Source: Hemileia vastatrix (lineage: Eukaryota; Basidiomycota; Pucciniomycetes; Pucciniales; Zaghouaniaceae). Taken from it: DNA of 64,000 nt. This document shows, piece after piece, positions 42,898 to 55,570 of the stretch (the stretch's first letter is position 1; each line of letters starts with the position of its first letter). Location: assembly GCA_030280995.1 (NCBI GenBank), contig JASXTE010000017.1, positions 11,184,498 to 11,248,497 of the forward strand, in the 5' to 3' direction. The notes below the pieces were generated by a model. The model was not told the origin of the DNA. It did no database searches and was given only the letters and a program-made list of their open reading frames with translations. Made by a program: the position numbers and the translations under genes.

Positions 42898-43816
42898 AAT
42901 GAAAAGGAGATGTAAAGAAGTAGAAAAAAAATTTGTATTTTAGTTTTATTTTATTTTATTTTATTTTATTTTATTTTTTTATTGTAGGTGAATGTTATTA
43001 ATTTTACAAGATTTGAGAGAGAGAGAAAAAGAAAAAAAAAGAAGTTTAAAATAAAAAAATTTTAGAATTTGAAAGAAGAAATTTAAAGAAAGAAAAAAGG
43101 TTGTTTAATTGAAGGAAGTTTTAATGTTTTTAAAAGGAAATTTTTATGTAAGAAAAGAAAGAGAAAAAAAAGAAAAACGGTTTTGTGATTGAGATGAGTT
43201 TGTTAAATTGAGGATTTAATTTTTTTTTTTTTTTTTTTTTTTAAGAAATTTTAGTTGAAAAGTGAGGAAGAAGAAAGAAAAGAAAAAAACAGAATTTTGA
43301 ATTTTAAGAGAATTTGAAAAGAAGAATTATTTGTTTCGAAGAATTATTATAGGGAGATTTTAGAGGTTGAAGTTAAGTTTGAGGAAATGGTCGTGTCGTA
43401 CAAGATTTGATGATTCGAAGGAAAGAAAGTTTTTAAAGAGAGAACAAATTTTTTTGGAAGAGAAATTTTTTAAGAGAATTTTAAATTTAAGAAAAGAATG
43501 TATTTAAAGAATTGAAAAAGAAAAGAAAGAAAATATTTAGGGAGATTTAAGAGTTTTTTATTTTTATTTTATTATTTATGTTTATTCTATTTATTTTATT
43601 TTGTTTTATTATTTATATTTATTCTATTTATTTTATTTTATTTTATTTTAATATTAATTTTGATTTTATTTTTAGTTGGTTTTGGAGGAAATTTTATAGA
43701 AGGAGAAGAAAGAAAAAAGAAGAGAGAAAAAAGAAAACAAGGCTAAGAAATTTAAGAGGTGTTTTAGATTTTAAAGAAAAAAAGAAAAAGAAAAGAAAAT
43801 TTTAAATAAAGAAATT
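42898..43816. other. GB purine-rich spacer
   Basis: This low-complexity region of AAAGAAAG-type and TTTTATTTTA-type runs lies between the convergent ends of the antisense gene and pol. I see no gene or terminator motif. Any open frames here are compositional. Confidence 0.7.
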
Positions 43817-46800
43817 TTAAGGTTTTGGTTTTAAAGGATATTTCAAATGAAAAGATTTTAGGAGTTCAGGAGCATTAGAAACATTGATGGCTGGTTCCCA
43901 GGATGTTTTGTCTGAGTCATTGAGGAAGCCTTCCCATTCCACGAGGTATTGAAGTTTCCCCTTGCGTATTCTTGAATCAAGGATACGACTTACTTCCCAC
44001 TCTAGATGATCTTCTACTTCGACCGGTTCCGGAGGGGGTTGGTTCTTGCCCGGGTATATTTCTCGAGCCAGTTCCAGGAGAGATACATGGAAAACAGGGT
44101 GAATCGCCTGCCATTTAGGAGGTAACTTGAGTCGAACTGCAGTTTTAGAGACTTCAGAGTCGATTTCGAATGGTCCCAAGCGCTTTTCAGCCAGTTTCTT
44201 TGATGGTCTTGTTGTTCGAATGTTTCGTGCGTCGAGCCATACTTTGTCGCCTGGTTTAAAGGAAGGAGCAGATTGTCGATGTTTGTTGGCCTGTTCCTTG
44301 TATCTTCGAATCGCTGATTCCAAATTTGTTTTAAGTTCTTCTTGGAGTCGTGATATAGTTCGAAGATAATGTTCTGCAGGATGATTAGTTCCTACATGGA
44401 TTGAGTTGAATCAAGGATGTCGTCCATAAATGGTTTCGAAGGGAGATTGTCGTGTCGAAGAATGAGTCGAGTTATTATAAGCAAATTCAGCCAATGGTAA
44501 CCATGTGGTCCAATCGTCTTTTTGGTAACTGACATACATTCGAAGATATTGTTCGAGGATTTGGTTAACTCTTTCTGTTTGACCATCGGTTTCAGGGTGA
44601 TAGGCCGTGGAGAGATTCCTCGTGATATTGAGTTGTTGACACAGTTGGGTCCAGAATGTGGATACAAACAATGAGCCTCTATCTGAAATAATATCATTCG
44701 GTAAGCCGTGTTTAGAAAATACATATTCTAGAAACAATTTTGACAAATCTTCTGCTGTAGCAGTAGTAGTGGTTTTAATAAAAATAGACATTTTTGAAAA
44801 TCTATCTACTATTACTAATATAGCATCAAAATCATTAGAAAAAGGAAGTTGAGAAATGAAATCCATCGATAAAGATTCCCAAGGTTTAGAGGGAATAGGA
44901 AGTGGTTGAAGCAACCCATGCTTCCGGTGACGGGGAGCCTTATTCCTATTACATTTGTAACAAGCTTTTATATAGGCCTTGATTTCCCTGGTCATACCTG
45001 GCCAGAAGAAATCCCTCGCTATTAACTGGTAGGTTTTATCAACCCCAAAATGACCAGCTAATGGAGAATCATGTCGACTGTTGAAAATCCATAATTTTAT
45101 CTCATTGTTGTCGGGTATGACTACTCTACCTTTGAAGACTAATAGACCTGATTCAATACTAAATCTTTTGGCCCCTTGCTTTGAGAGTATTTTGTCTTTT
45201 AACCCTAAACAATAATTGTCCTTTGACTGAGCTTCGAGGATGTTGGATAGTGGATTTTGAAAAGATTGAATTGTCATCGAATTAAGTTGATGAGTCGTTA
45301 ACATTGATTCGTTGAAGATTGATTGCACATTTTCTGGGTTCTTTTCAGCAAATGTGTCCCCCCGCTGTGGGTAAACGCTGTCCCGATGTGACAAGATATC
45401 TGGGACAATGCAGTTTTTTCCTGGGCGATAGGAAATAGAGAAAGAAAATTCAGACAAAAATTCAGCCCACCTGGCTTGACGCCTGGTTAACACTTTAGAA
45501 GACATGAAGTATTTCAAAGCATTATGATCTGTTAAAATTTGAAAAGGACTATCTAGGCTGAGAAGAAAAGAACGCCATTTTTTAAGACAATGGATGATAG
45601 CTAAAAGCTCTTTGTCATGAATTTCATAATTTAATTCTGCGGCTATGAGTTTGCGTGACTCAAAAGCAACAGGATGAAACAAATTTGTTTCAGGATTTAA
45701 TTGGGAGATGACCCCTGCAATAGCATAATCGCTCGCATCCGTCTCAACTATTGTCGAGGCAGAAGGATCAAAATGTCGAAGAATTGGGGCTGTGGTGAAC
45801 GCTGTTTTTAGTGCTTCGAATTCCTTTTGTGCTGTAGAAGTAAAAACAAAAGGAATGTCTTTTCTAAGAAGAGAAGTAAGATTGGAAATAGTTTTAGAGT
45901 AATCTTTAATAAATCTTCTATAGAAGTTTGCAAAACCCAAAAATCCTTGGAGTGATTTAATGTTTTTGGGCTCAGGCCATTCCAGGATTTTCTGGACTTT
46001 TTTGTCATCCATGACTAAACCGTCAGTGGACAACGTAAAACCCAAGAAATCAATTGATTTGAGGTGGAATTCGCATTTATTATGTTTGCCGTAGAGACCA
46101 TGATCTCAAAGACGATTTAGGACCTGTCGAACATGATGAATATGTTCATCCAGTGTTTTCGAGAATATTAAAATATCATCTAAATAGACGAGTACAAATT
46201 GTTCAACAACATCTTGAAAGATATCATTAACTAAAGTTTGAAAAGTTGAAGGTGCGTTACATAATCCAAAAGGCATAACTAAATATTCAAAACTACCAAA
46301 TCTAGTGCGCATTGCAGTCAGTGGTTCATGACCTTCCGCAATGCGAATCAGATTGTAAGCGCCTCTAAGATCAATTTTAGAAATGAAATTAGCACCATTG
46401 AAAAGGGTAAGAAGTAATGACATAGGAGGAAAAGGATATGCATTCTTCTTCGTGACTGTGTTGAGCTTTCTACAGTCAACACACAACCTAAGACTACCGT
46501 CCTTCTTTTTTACAAAGAGGACAGGGGAGCCGGTTGGAGATTTACTGGCTCTGATGAAACCTTTGGCTACATTCTCTGCAATGTAGTCTCGAAGAACTTG
46601 AGATTCGTCCTTCGATAAAGAATAGACAGGACCTGCCGGAGGTACTGGGCCTATTAACTCTATTTGATGATCGTAGGGTCGATGAGGTGGTAACTTATCG
46701 GCCTTACGGATTGAGAAAACATCGAGGAAATCATGGTAGATTTCAGGTAGAGTTGATTTAATGGCTTCAACGTTGATTCGGTCGTCCTCTTCATCTTCGA

Positions 46801-47466
46801 GAGAATCTGTCAAGGGGATACCTGTATTGAGAGAGCAGAATTCGATTACTTCGAGGCAATTTAAATCCTCTTCGAGTGAAGTCATTGAGCTAGAAGGGTT
46901 AGCCAATTGCTCATTTAGAGAAGGATCAGATGCTTGCAAGTCATCTGGCAGAGACTTGTCCTCTAGCAGGACGTTGTCAGGCGGGTTGTTTAACTCCCTA
47001 TTGACCTGCATTGAAGAATCAGAAATATACTTAGAGCGTGGGGTGATCAATCCCCTAGTCCAATCAATTTCAGGATTCCAATGCATTAAAAGGTCATGGC
47101 CAAGAATGCTATTGTCCATCCTTGGGGCGTCCAAGACTGATAATTCCCACTCGAAGGGGGGAAAGTTCGGAAAGTTGAAAACCCATAAAACTTTCTTACT
47201 TACCCAATATTTGGGTTCCTCTGATTCGACCAAATAGATTCGAGTTCGATCGATATCTGTAAATGTTAGTTGAAGCTTCTCGGCAAAAGATAAACTAACA
47301 AAAGAAATTGAAGCTCCAGAGTCTATAAGACAACTGAAGGGGATATCCTCCTTAAAAAGAATGAATCTCAAGCGGTTTAAGGCAACTCCAGTCCTTAAGA
47401 CATGGAGGTTCTGTGCACTGGGAGAGATAAGATAGTTTTCTTTGCACACAAGTAAGCTATCTACTA
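43817..47466 (-). pseudogene. GB pol (PR-RT-RH-IN-chromodomain), two nonsense codons
   Basis: This is a single frame of about 1216 codons reached by -1 frameshift from gag. Protease: LIDSGAS near 47320. RT: FVKKKDGSLRLCVDCRKLN, KIDLRGAYNLIRI, MPFGLCNAPSTFQ and the catalytic VYLDDILIF near 46180. RNase H: ETDASDYAIAGV, HDKELLAI, LTDHNALKYF. Integrase: H-x-H/C-x2-C region (GHFGVDKTY, CYKCNRNKA), then triad positions MDFISQLP, ISDRGSLF and GQTERVNQ. A GPF-type block (LGPFEID) precedes the chromodomain (WEVSRILDSRIRKGK, QYLVEWEGF, TSWEP). TGA codons at 46106-46108 and 44411-44413 replace expected arginines (RL-R-DHGLYGK and GRHP-R-FNS). Otherwise the frame is intact. Confidence 0.93.
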
Positions 47467-48650
47467 GTTTTTTGACTTCGAACTAGTACCTTCTCTTTCC
47501 TTCAACTTTACACAGTCTTCCAACTTGTGCTTACCCCCACAATACATACATAACCCATTAACTGCTTGTCTCTTCCTCTCAGCTTCTTTAAGTTCCCCTT
47601 TAGGATCCAGTACTTTGCTGATATCGTCTGGGGTCGAGCCTTTTCGTCGAGGTTTATCCTTTCCCTTATTGGGTTTGGATTGAGTCGAGGAGGATTGATT
47701 TGGTCGTGGGTGTAAAGAAGGTCCCAATTTAAAATTTAGGCCTTGAGATTTGTTGGCATATCGACGATGTTGAAGTCGTCCTTGATAAACGCCGTCAAGT
47801 TCGAGGGTTCGATCCATTAAATCCGTTAAAGTAGTCATCTTCTGACCGTGAAGATTTAATTGATCTAGAATCCTTAAAGGAAGTCCTTTCTTGAAATGAT
47901 ACTTAAGGGCAGCATCATTCCAACCTACTCGAGTTTGAAGTGCTCTGAAGTTTGAGATATATCAGAGGCTTTACCATTATCACTCATGCGAAGAAAATCA
48001 AGTTCAATTTCGGCGTTGTCTGTTTCATTAGGGTCCCCAAACAACGTAAAAAGTTGGTCTTCGAACTTTTCCCAATTATTGATAAGTAAGTGGGTTTCTG
48101 TCGAAGAAAGCATGAGCAGATAAGGTTCAAACCATCTTGCTGCTTTCCCGGCTAGGAATGAGGAAGCGTAAACAACCTTTGATCGGTCGCTGTTAAAGGT
48201 TTGAGGGTCATTATGGAACAGTAGCTTGCAGGTTTGCAAGAAGGGTCGCAATCTGTTGGGGTGATCTCCGTCGAATTTGTCAGGAGATTTCATAGAAGGA
48301 GTTTTGAACTTAGATCCCTCTGAAGACGTTGGATTTGAGAGGGTTTTCATGAAAAGCCTCATGAAATCTTCCAGAGAGTTAGATGGTCCAGGTTCTGAGG
48401 ATTGGCCAGAAGGGTGATTGGCATGGGCGGATGGTGCTTCGTGCATTGTATCCTCTCCTTCTTCTTCGTCACAAGAATCCACAAAATCTTGAGGGATGTC
48501 TTCTACAGATTGAACTGAATTTTGCCGTTCCCTAAGGTCGAGTGGTTCCAAAGAGTGAGTGCGAGAAACAGACCTTGTGGCTGTTGGCCTGCCTCTAGCG
48601 CGAGCTCTAGTAGTAGCGCCCGTAGGAGGAGTGTATTGAACAGGTGCCAT
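47464..48650 (-). pseudogene. GB gag, one 1-bp frameshift
   Basis: It starts at the ATG at 48650. Capsid signature: KSPDKFDGDHPNRLRPFLQTC, FNSDRSKVVYASSFLAGKAA, then RWFEPYLL, typical of fungal chromovirus gag. One T is missing near 47960-47967, which shifts the frame; the other frame continues as FRALQTRVGWNDAALKYHF. It ends with a zinc knuckle CMYCGGKHKLEDC (C-x2-C-x3-H-x4-C) and SKSKN-stop at 47464. The last codons contain the frameshift heptamer. Confidence 0.9.
47467..47473 (-). promoter_or_regulatory. Probable -1 ribosomal frameshift heptamer in GB
   Basis: On the - strand the end of gag reads TCA AAA AAC TAG. The heptamer A AAA AAC is a canonical -1 slippery site placed directly before the stop. 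Slipping back one base continues as CTA GTA GAT AGC into the open pol frame. Frame arithmetic confirms pol is -1 relative to gag. Confidence 0.75.
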
Positions 48651-48707
48651 TTTAAAATTTTAGAAACACCTAAAAGGACGTAGTGGTGCAAAGAATGAGA
48701 ACTACGG

Positions 48708-48721
48708 AGAATTAAATTATA
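48708..48721 (-). other. GB self-priming primer binding site
   Basis: On the - strand TATAATTTAATTCT follows the 5' LTR after one G. It is not tRNA-like. It is the perfect 14-nt complement of AGAATTAAATTATA in the LTR (49035-49048), at the position where the mRNA should start. This is the arrangement known for Tf1/sushi elements. Confidence 0.7.
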
Positions 48722-48722
48722 C

Positions 48723-49462
48723 TGTCACCGGAGGACCTACGCACAAGGTCGAGGATGTTCCTGGAAGTGAGATGAGGGATTTAGAAACTTCTTCGAAGCA
48801 CAGAGGAATGATTCGAAGGTCACTCAAAGTAATAGCTACAGGTTCGAGGTTCGTTCGAGAAGAATTATAGACTAGTTTCAGAGGTAATAGTAATTCTTAA
48901 AATCTCACAAAGGGTTGGAAACTCAATAATCAAAGATTTAGGATTTAGGAATTAATATTGAGAAAATAAGAGAAAGATACAATAACAATGATTTTAACTT
49001 TAAAGATTTACCACTATTAATGTAAATATGATTTTATAATTTAATTCTAAGGAATATCGAACCAAATACCCAACCCCTTTTATATCCTTTGTTCCTCCTT
49101 GCATTGACCTCCCTTCCATCGCACCATTACTAACATACACTTAGACCCTCTTCCCTAAATATCCGTCCATGCTCAATTTACCCCTTTTTAATTATTTAAC
49201 AAAACTTTAATGAAAACTACTACTGTACTATTTCGTTGAACCTACCGCTGTGCATTGCTTATTGAAAAGGACTAAGGCACCCTATTGGGAGATTGACTAA
49301 TTTAGATTTAGAGTTTAGGCTAGCGCAGTTAAATAGTAAGTACACAAAGGAAATCGCAGTTGCTATGGAGAATTGCTTTCTGCGCTTCGATTATAGATTT
49401 AGGACTTGATGTTATTGATTTAATGAGCTGATTTCGCCTCGAGTGTCACGTGGCGCGTGACA
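48723..49462 (-). repeat. GB 5' LTR
   Basis: This 740-bp LTR runs TGTCACCGGAGGACC to CGCGTGACA on the + strand. It is followed by the GGTTG target copy at 49463-49467. Confidence 0.92.
49077..49084 (-). promoter_or_regulatory. GB LTR TATA box
   Basis: On the - strand TATAAAAG lies 36 nt before the AGAATTAAATTATA segment. That segment would then be the first bases of the transcript, as self-priming requires. Confidence 0.65.
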
Positions 49463-49467
49463 GGTTG

Positions 49468-52400
49468 GGAAGAACAACAGGTGGATGATTCAGCTAAACA
49501 AAACTGCTTGTAGTGAAGTTTAATAACAAAATGTTTTTTGTTGCCATATAGAGAATCTATCCCATCTGACTGCACATGACTATAAGTGTCCAGCACAAGT
49601 TCGGCCGAACTTGTGCTGGACACTTTTATGATGGAGAGTAGCTTGGGTGGAAATTTTCTTCAGTTCGTTCATCTTGTATTTCTCATAAACATGTCTACTG
49701 GTATTTGATAAGTCTGTATCTTTCATATTTATCATACGATTAATATTTTATCACCATTATATTATTAATGTTATTAGTATAGCAAAAACTTGTGTGCCAA
49801 ATGCATGCCATGTGAAGTTATACCTTCAATAATTTTTTAAAATAGACGTAAATAAATATGGAAAGGATTAGTTTTACAAAAATTAAATAGAAATTTAAAA
49901 GTAAAAAGAGGAATAAAAGAGTAAAATAAAAGTCAAAGAGTTAAAATATGAAAAAAATACTGGTATAATTCCTGCTATCAAGAGCCAGTAGAGGTGTTAA
50001 AGCAAATGGGAGCCATCAGGGCTTAATTGTAATTAGTGACCTTTTCTTTAAAGATAAAAAATTATACACCTGATATTGGGCAGAACAGCAGGTGGATGAT
50101 TGAGCTAAACCAAACTACTTCTAGTGAAATTTGATAAAAAAAATTTTTTGTTGCCATACAGAGAATTGATCCTATCTGACTGCACATGACCAAAAGTGTC
50201 CAGCACAAGTTTGGCCGAACTTGTGCTGGACACTTCTATGATGGAGAGCGGCTGGGGTAGAATTTTTCTTCAGTTCATCTGGTATTTCTTACAAAAATGT
50301 CTACTGGTATTTTATCTTTGTGCCTCACTCATACATATTGTTTGATTAATTTTTTGTCTTAATTATATTATTAATTATATAAGTATAGCAAAAAATTGTG
50401 TGCCAAATGAATACTGAGTGATGTTACACCTTTTATAATATTATTAAAAAAATGTATAAAAATATTAAAATAATTTATTTTAAAATTTATTAATTGATAT
50501 CCAAGAGCAATATGAGGAATAAAAAATTAATTTAAAGCGATCAAATTTGAAAAACAAACTCCAAGTATTATTGCTAATATCAAAGGCCAGTAGAGATGTT
50601 GAAGCAAATGAGAGCCGTCAGGGAAAAATTGTACTTAATTGATTGTTTTTTAAAGATAAAAAATTGTGTACCTGTGGTTTGGATGAACTCTAGGTGGATA
50701 ATTCAGCTATATCAAACTACATCTAGTGAAGTTTCTTATCAAATAATTTTTTTATTTCCATGGAGAGAATTGATCCCATCTGACTGCACCTGACCAAAAG
50801 TGTCCAGCACAAGTTCGGCAGAACTTGTGCTGGACACTTTTATGTTGGAGAGCAGCTAGGGTGCAGGTCTTCTTCAGTGCAACTGTTATTTTTTTAAAAC
50901 ATGTCAAATGGTATTTGATCTTTCTGTGTTATTCATATTTTATTATCTGATTAATTATTTGTCATTAGAATTTTATTAATTTTATTAGTATAGAAAAAAC
51001 TTGTGCGCCAAATGCATGCCATGTTATATTACACCTTTTATAATATTTTTAAAAAATGTTAAAAAAATATGAAAATGATTTCTTTTCCAAAATTATAAAT
51101 TAATATCCAAATGTAACATGAGTGATAAAAAAGTAAAGTAAAAGAGATCAAATATGAAAAAGAAAAATTCAAGAAAAATTCCTGCCTTCAAGAGCCAGTA
51201 GAGGTGTTGAAACAAATGGGTTCCATCAGGGCTAAATTTGATAAAATTTAATTTTTTTTAAAGATAAAAATTTTTTCACCTGAGGTTTGGAAAAACTCAA
51301 GGTGGATAATTCAGGCATACCAAACTACTTCTAATGTAATTATTTAGCATTTTTTTTAATTTAATTTCCACAGAGAGAATTGATCCCATCTGACTGCACC
51401 TGAACAAAAGTGTCCAGCACAAGTTCGGCCAAACTTGTGCTGGACACTTTTATGATAGAGAGTAGCTAGGGTGGAAGTGTTTCTCAGTATATCAGTTTTT
51501 TTGTTTTTCACATTTCTATTGGGTTTTAAACTTTTTTTTATCATTCATATTTATCTTATAATTAATTTTTTGTCACCATATATATTATTAATGTTTCTAG
51601 TATAGCAAAAACCTGCATTCCAAATGCAAAATTGGTGATGTTACAACTTTAATAATATTATTATATAAAGTTAAAAAAATATGAATATGTTTAGTTTTTT
51701 TTAAAAAAAATTGATATTTAAAATTAAAAAGAGTAATAGAAAATTAAAATGAAAATAAATGGGATCAAATATGAAATAAAAAATACATGTAAAATATTTA
51801 CTATCAAGAGCCAGAAGTGGTGTTGGGACAGTTGGGGACCCCTAGGTCAAGACTTGGTCTAAACTTAATTTTATGTATAGCTAACAAATTTTGAACTGAG
51901 GTTTGGACAGACTTCCAGGGGACAATTTTACAATATTAAACATTCTTTACTTCAATAATTGAGTGAAATATCATTTTTATTGCCATAGAGACAATTTATC
52001 TCATATGACTTCATGCAACCAAAAGTGTCCAGCACAAGTTCGGCCGAACTTGTGCTGGACACTTTTATAATTGAGAGTAGGCATACAGAAAATCTTCTTA
52101 AACTCAAAAGGGATTTCTTATAAACATTTCCACTGGAATTTGTCTTTCTGTGTCATTTAAATTTACCATTTGATTAATTTTTTGTCATCATTATATTGTT
52201 AACGTTATTACTATAGTAATAACTTGTGTGAAAAATGCATACCAGGTGGTGTTCCACCTTTAATCATATGTTATTAAATAAAGGTATAAGAGTATGAAAA
52301 TTATTTATTTTAAAAATTAAAAATTGATATCCAAAGCAATATGAGCAATAAAAAAGTAAAATAAAAGGGATAAAATAAGAAAAAAAAATCTAAGTAAAAT

Positions 52401-55400
52401 TCCCACTATCAATAACAAGTAGAGGTGTTAGATCAAATGTGCACCACAAGGGCTAAACTTGCACTATATTTTCTTTTTTGTTAAACCAAAGAAAGTGTCC
52501 TGATGAGTTTTAAAAATTCATCAGGAGGACATTTTGGAAATATCAAACTACTTATTGTGCAATGATTGAGCAAAATTTCATTTTCATTTCCATAGAGTAA
52601 ATTTATCCCATCTGACTGCATGCAACCAAAAGTGTCCAGCACAAGTTTGGCCAAACTTATGCTGGACACTTTTATGATGGTGAGTATCTAGGGTGCAGGT
52701 CTTCTTCAGTTCATCAGGTATTCCTTATAAACAAATACACTTGTATATGATCTTTCTGTGTCATTCATATTTATCATTTGATTCATTTTTTTTCACCATT
52801 ATAATATTAATGTTATTAGTATTGAAAAAATTTGTAAGCCAAATGCATACTGGGAGATGCTACATCTTTCATAATCTTATTAAATAAAAGTAAAAAAAAT
52901 ATGAAAATTATTAGTTTTACAATAAATAAATTGATATTTGAAAGCAAAAACAGGAATAAAAAAGTAAAATAAAAGTGATTAAATATGAAATTAAACATTC
53001 AAATAAAATTTCTGCCATCAAAGATAATTTGAGTTTTAAGACCAAATTTGCACCACCAGTTATAGATTTGGAATATGTTTTCTTTTTTTAAAAATTAATA
53101 AAAGTGTCCACCTGATGTTTTCCAAAAAATCAGGAGAATAGCGTAGCAGTATAAAGCTACTTCTTGTGCAATGATTGAGCAAAAATTCATTTTAACTTCC
53201 ATTGAGTAAATTTACCCAATCTGACTGCATGCAACCAAAAGTGTCCAGCACAAGCTCAGCTGGAATTGTGCTGGACACTTTTATGATGGAGAGTAGCTAG
53301 GGTGCAAGTCTTCTTCAGTTAATCTTATGTTCATTTTTAAAATGTCTATGGGTATTTGATCTTTCTGTGTCATCCATATTTATTATTTGATTATTTCTTA
53401 GTCACCATTATATTATTAATGTTTTTAGTATAGCAAAAAAATGTGTAATGAATTTACACTGGATGATTTTACAACTTTAATAATATAATATAATAAATAT
53501 AAAAAAATGTGAAAGTTATCAGTTTTACCAAAATAAAATTGATATTTAAAAGCTAAAGGATAAAGAAAAGGGTAAGATTAAAATTAAAGAGATCAAACAT
53601 GAAATTAAGATATTAAGTATAATTTCTGCTATCATGAGCCAGTAGAGGCTTCAGAAAAAATGGGCACTATCATAGATTAACATGGATCAAATTTACTTTT
53701 TACCAAAGGAAAAAATTGTCTACCTTAGGTTTGGACAAACTTCCAGGGGACAATTTGTCTATATAAAACTACTTTCAGTGCAATGATGGAGTGATAATTT
53801 AGTCTCATTTCCATAAAAATAATTGATTGCGTCTGAAAGCATGCAACCAAAAGTGTCCCGCACAAGTTTGGCCAAACTTGTGCAGGACACTTTTATCATG
53901 AAGAGTAGCCAGGGTGCAAGTCATTTTTAATCATCTGAAATTTCTTATAAACATTTCCACTGTTATTAAATCTTTGTGCCTCACTCATATTTATCAATTG
54001 ATTAATTTTTTGTCACCATTATATTATTAATATTATCAGTATAGCAAAAAATTGTGTGCCAAATGAATACTGGGTGATGTTACACCTTTTATAATATTAT
54101 TAAATAAAGGTAAAAAAATATGAAAATGATTTATTTTACAAAAAATAAACTTCTATCCAAAAGCAATATGAGAGGAATAAAGTAAAATAAAAGAAATCAA
54201 AGATGAAAATTTAAATCCAAGTTAAATTCCTGCCATAAACAGAAAAAAGAGATGTTGAATTAAATTAGAACAATCAGGGCTAAACTTGCACTAAATTTTC
54301 TTTTTTGTAAAAATAAAAAAAAAATCCACTTGAGCTTTACCAAAACTTCAGCATGTAAATTTTGCCATATCAAACTACTTCTAGTGTAATTTTATATCAA
54401 AAATTTATCTTCATTTCCATAGAGAGAATTGCTCCCATCTGACTGCACCTGACCACAAGTGTCCAGCACAAGTTCGGCCGAACTTGTGCTGGAAACTTTT
54501 ATAATGGAGAGTAGCTACGGTAGAATTTTTCTTCAGTTCATCTAGTATTTCTTATAAACATGTCTACTGGTATTTTATATTTGTTCCTCTCTCATTAATA
54601 TCATTTGATTAATTTTTGGTCGCCATTATATTATTAATTTTATAAGTATAGAAAAAACTCATGTGCCAAATGCATACCAGGTGATGTTATGCCATTTATA
54701 ATATTATTAAATAAATGTATAAAAATATGAAAATAGTTTATTTTAAAAATTATTAATTGATATCCAAAAGCAATATTAGGAATAAAAAATTAAGTTAAAG
54801 GGATCAAATATGAAAAAAGAAATCCAAGTAATATTCCTACTATCAAAGGCCAGTAGAGGTGTTGAAGCAAATGAGAGCCATCAGGGATAAATTGTACTAA
54901 ATTGACTTTTTTTCAAAGATAAAAAATTGTGCACCTGTGGTTTGGATGAAATCTAGGTAGAAAATTTGGCTATGTAAAACTACTTCTAGTGAAGTTTTTT
55001 ATCCAAAAAAAATTTTTCATTGCCATAGCAAGAATTGATCTCATATCACTGCAACTGACCAAAAGTGTTCAGCACAAGTTCGGCCGAACTTGTGCTGGAC
55101 ACTTTTTTGATGGTGAGTATCTAGGGTGCAGCTCTTCTTCAGTGCAACTGGTATTTTTTGAAAACATATCCACTGGTATTTGATCTTTCTGTTTTATGAA
55201 TATTTTATCATTTGATCAATTTTTTGTTACCAGTATATTATTATTTTTATTAGTATAGCAAAAAAACATGTGCCAAATGCTTACAGGGTGATGTTAAACC
55301 TTTAATAATTCTATTAAATACATGTAAAAAATTATGAAAATGATTTGTTTTTAATAAAATTAATTGATATCTAAAAGAAAAAAAGGCATAAAAAGAAATA

Positions 55401-55560
55401 GGTTGAATAATAGGGATTTTATATGAAATTCAAAATTCAAGCTAAATGCCTACTTTCAAGGCTCAGAAGAGGTGTTGGATAAAATGGGCATCATCAGGAA
55501 TAAAATTTTACTTAATTTGATTTTTTGAAAAAATAAATGAAGTTTTCAACTGATTTTTTT
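49468..55560. repeat. E2 palindrome array, units after GB
   Basis: Palindromes lie at 49582, 50192, 50796, 51406, 52021 (perfect), 52628, 53237, 53849, 54455 and 55061 (start positions). Spacing is 604-615 bp. The distance from the unit at 40587 to that at 49582, without GB and one target copy, is also 610 bp. Units differ by subtype, and the subtype order partly repeats that of E1. No gene. Confidence 0.88.
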
Positions 55561-55570
55561 CCAATATTTA

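Larger units (their letters stand above)
41083..49462 (-). mobile_element. Ty3/gypsy chromodomain element GB, TSD GGTTG
   Basis: This 8380-bp element has LTRs of 753 and 740 bp. The target duplication GGTTG at 41078-41082 and 49463-49467 is perfect. Sense order on the - strand: 5' LTR, self-priming site, gag, pol (protease, RT, RNase H, integrase, chromodomain), purine-rich spacer, antisense gene, 3' LTR. Chromodomain integrases target heterochromatin in known chromoviruses. This copy is inactivated by one gag frameshift and two pol stops. Confidence 0.95.

Noticed and set aside
43578..43805. 75-codon frame in the GB spacer rich in Lys/Arg/Phe.
   Set aside because: Pure low-complexity composition of A/G and T runs; no conserved motif.
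46106..46108. TGA recoded as arginine (alternative genetic code).
   Set aside because: The TGAs fit simple CpG decay, and real genes in the window (GA3 gag-pro, GB antisense gene) use TGA or TAA as normal stops.
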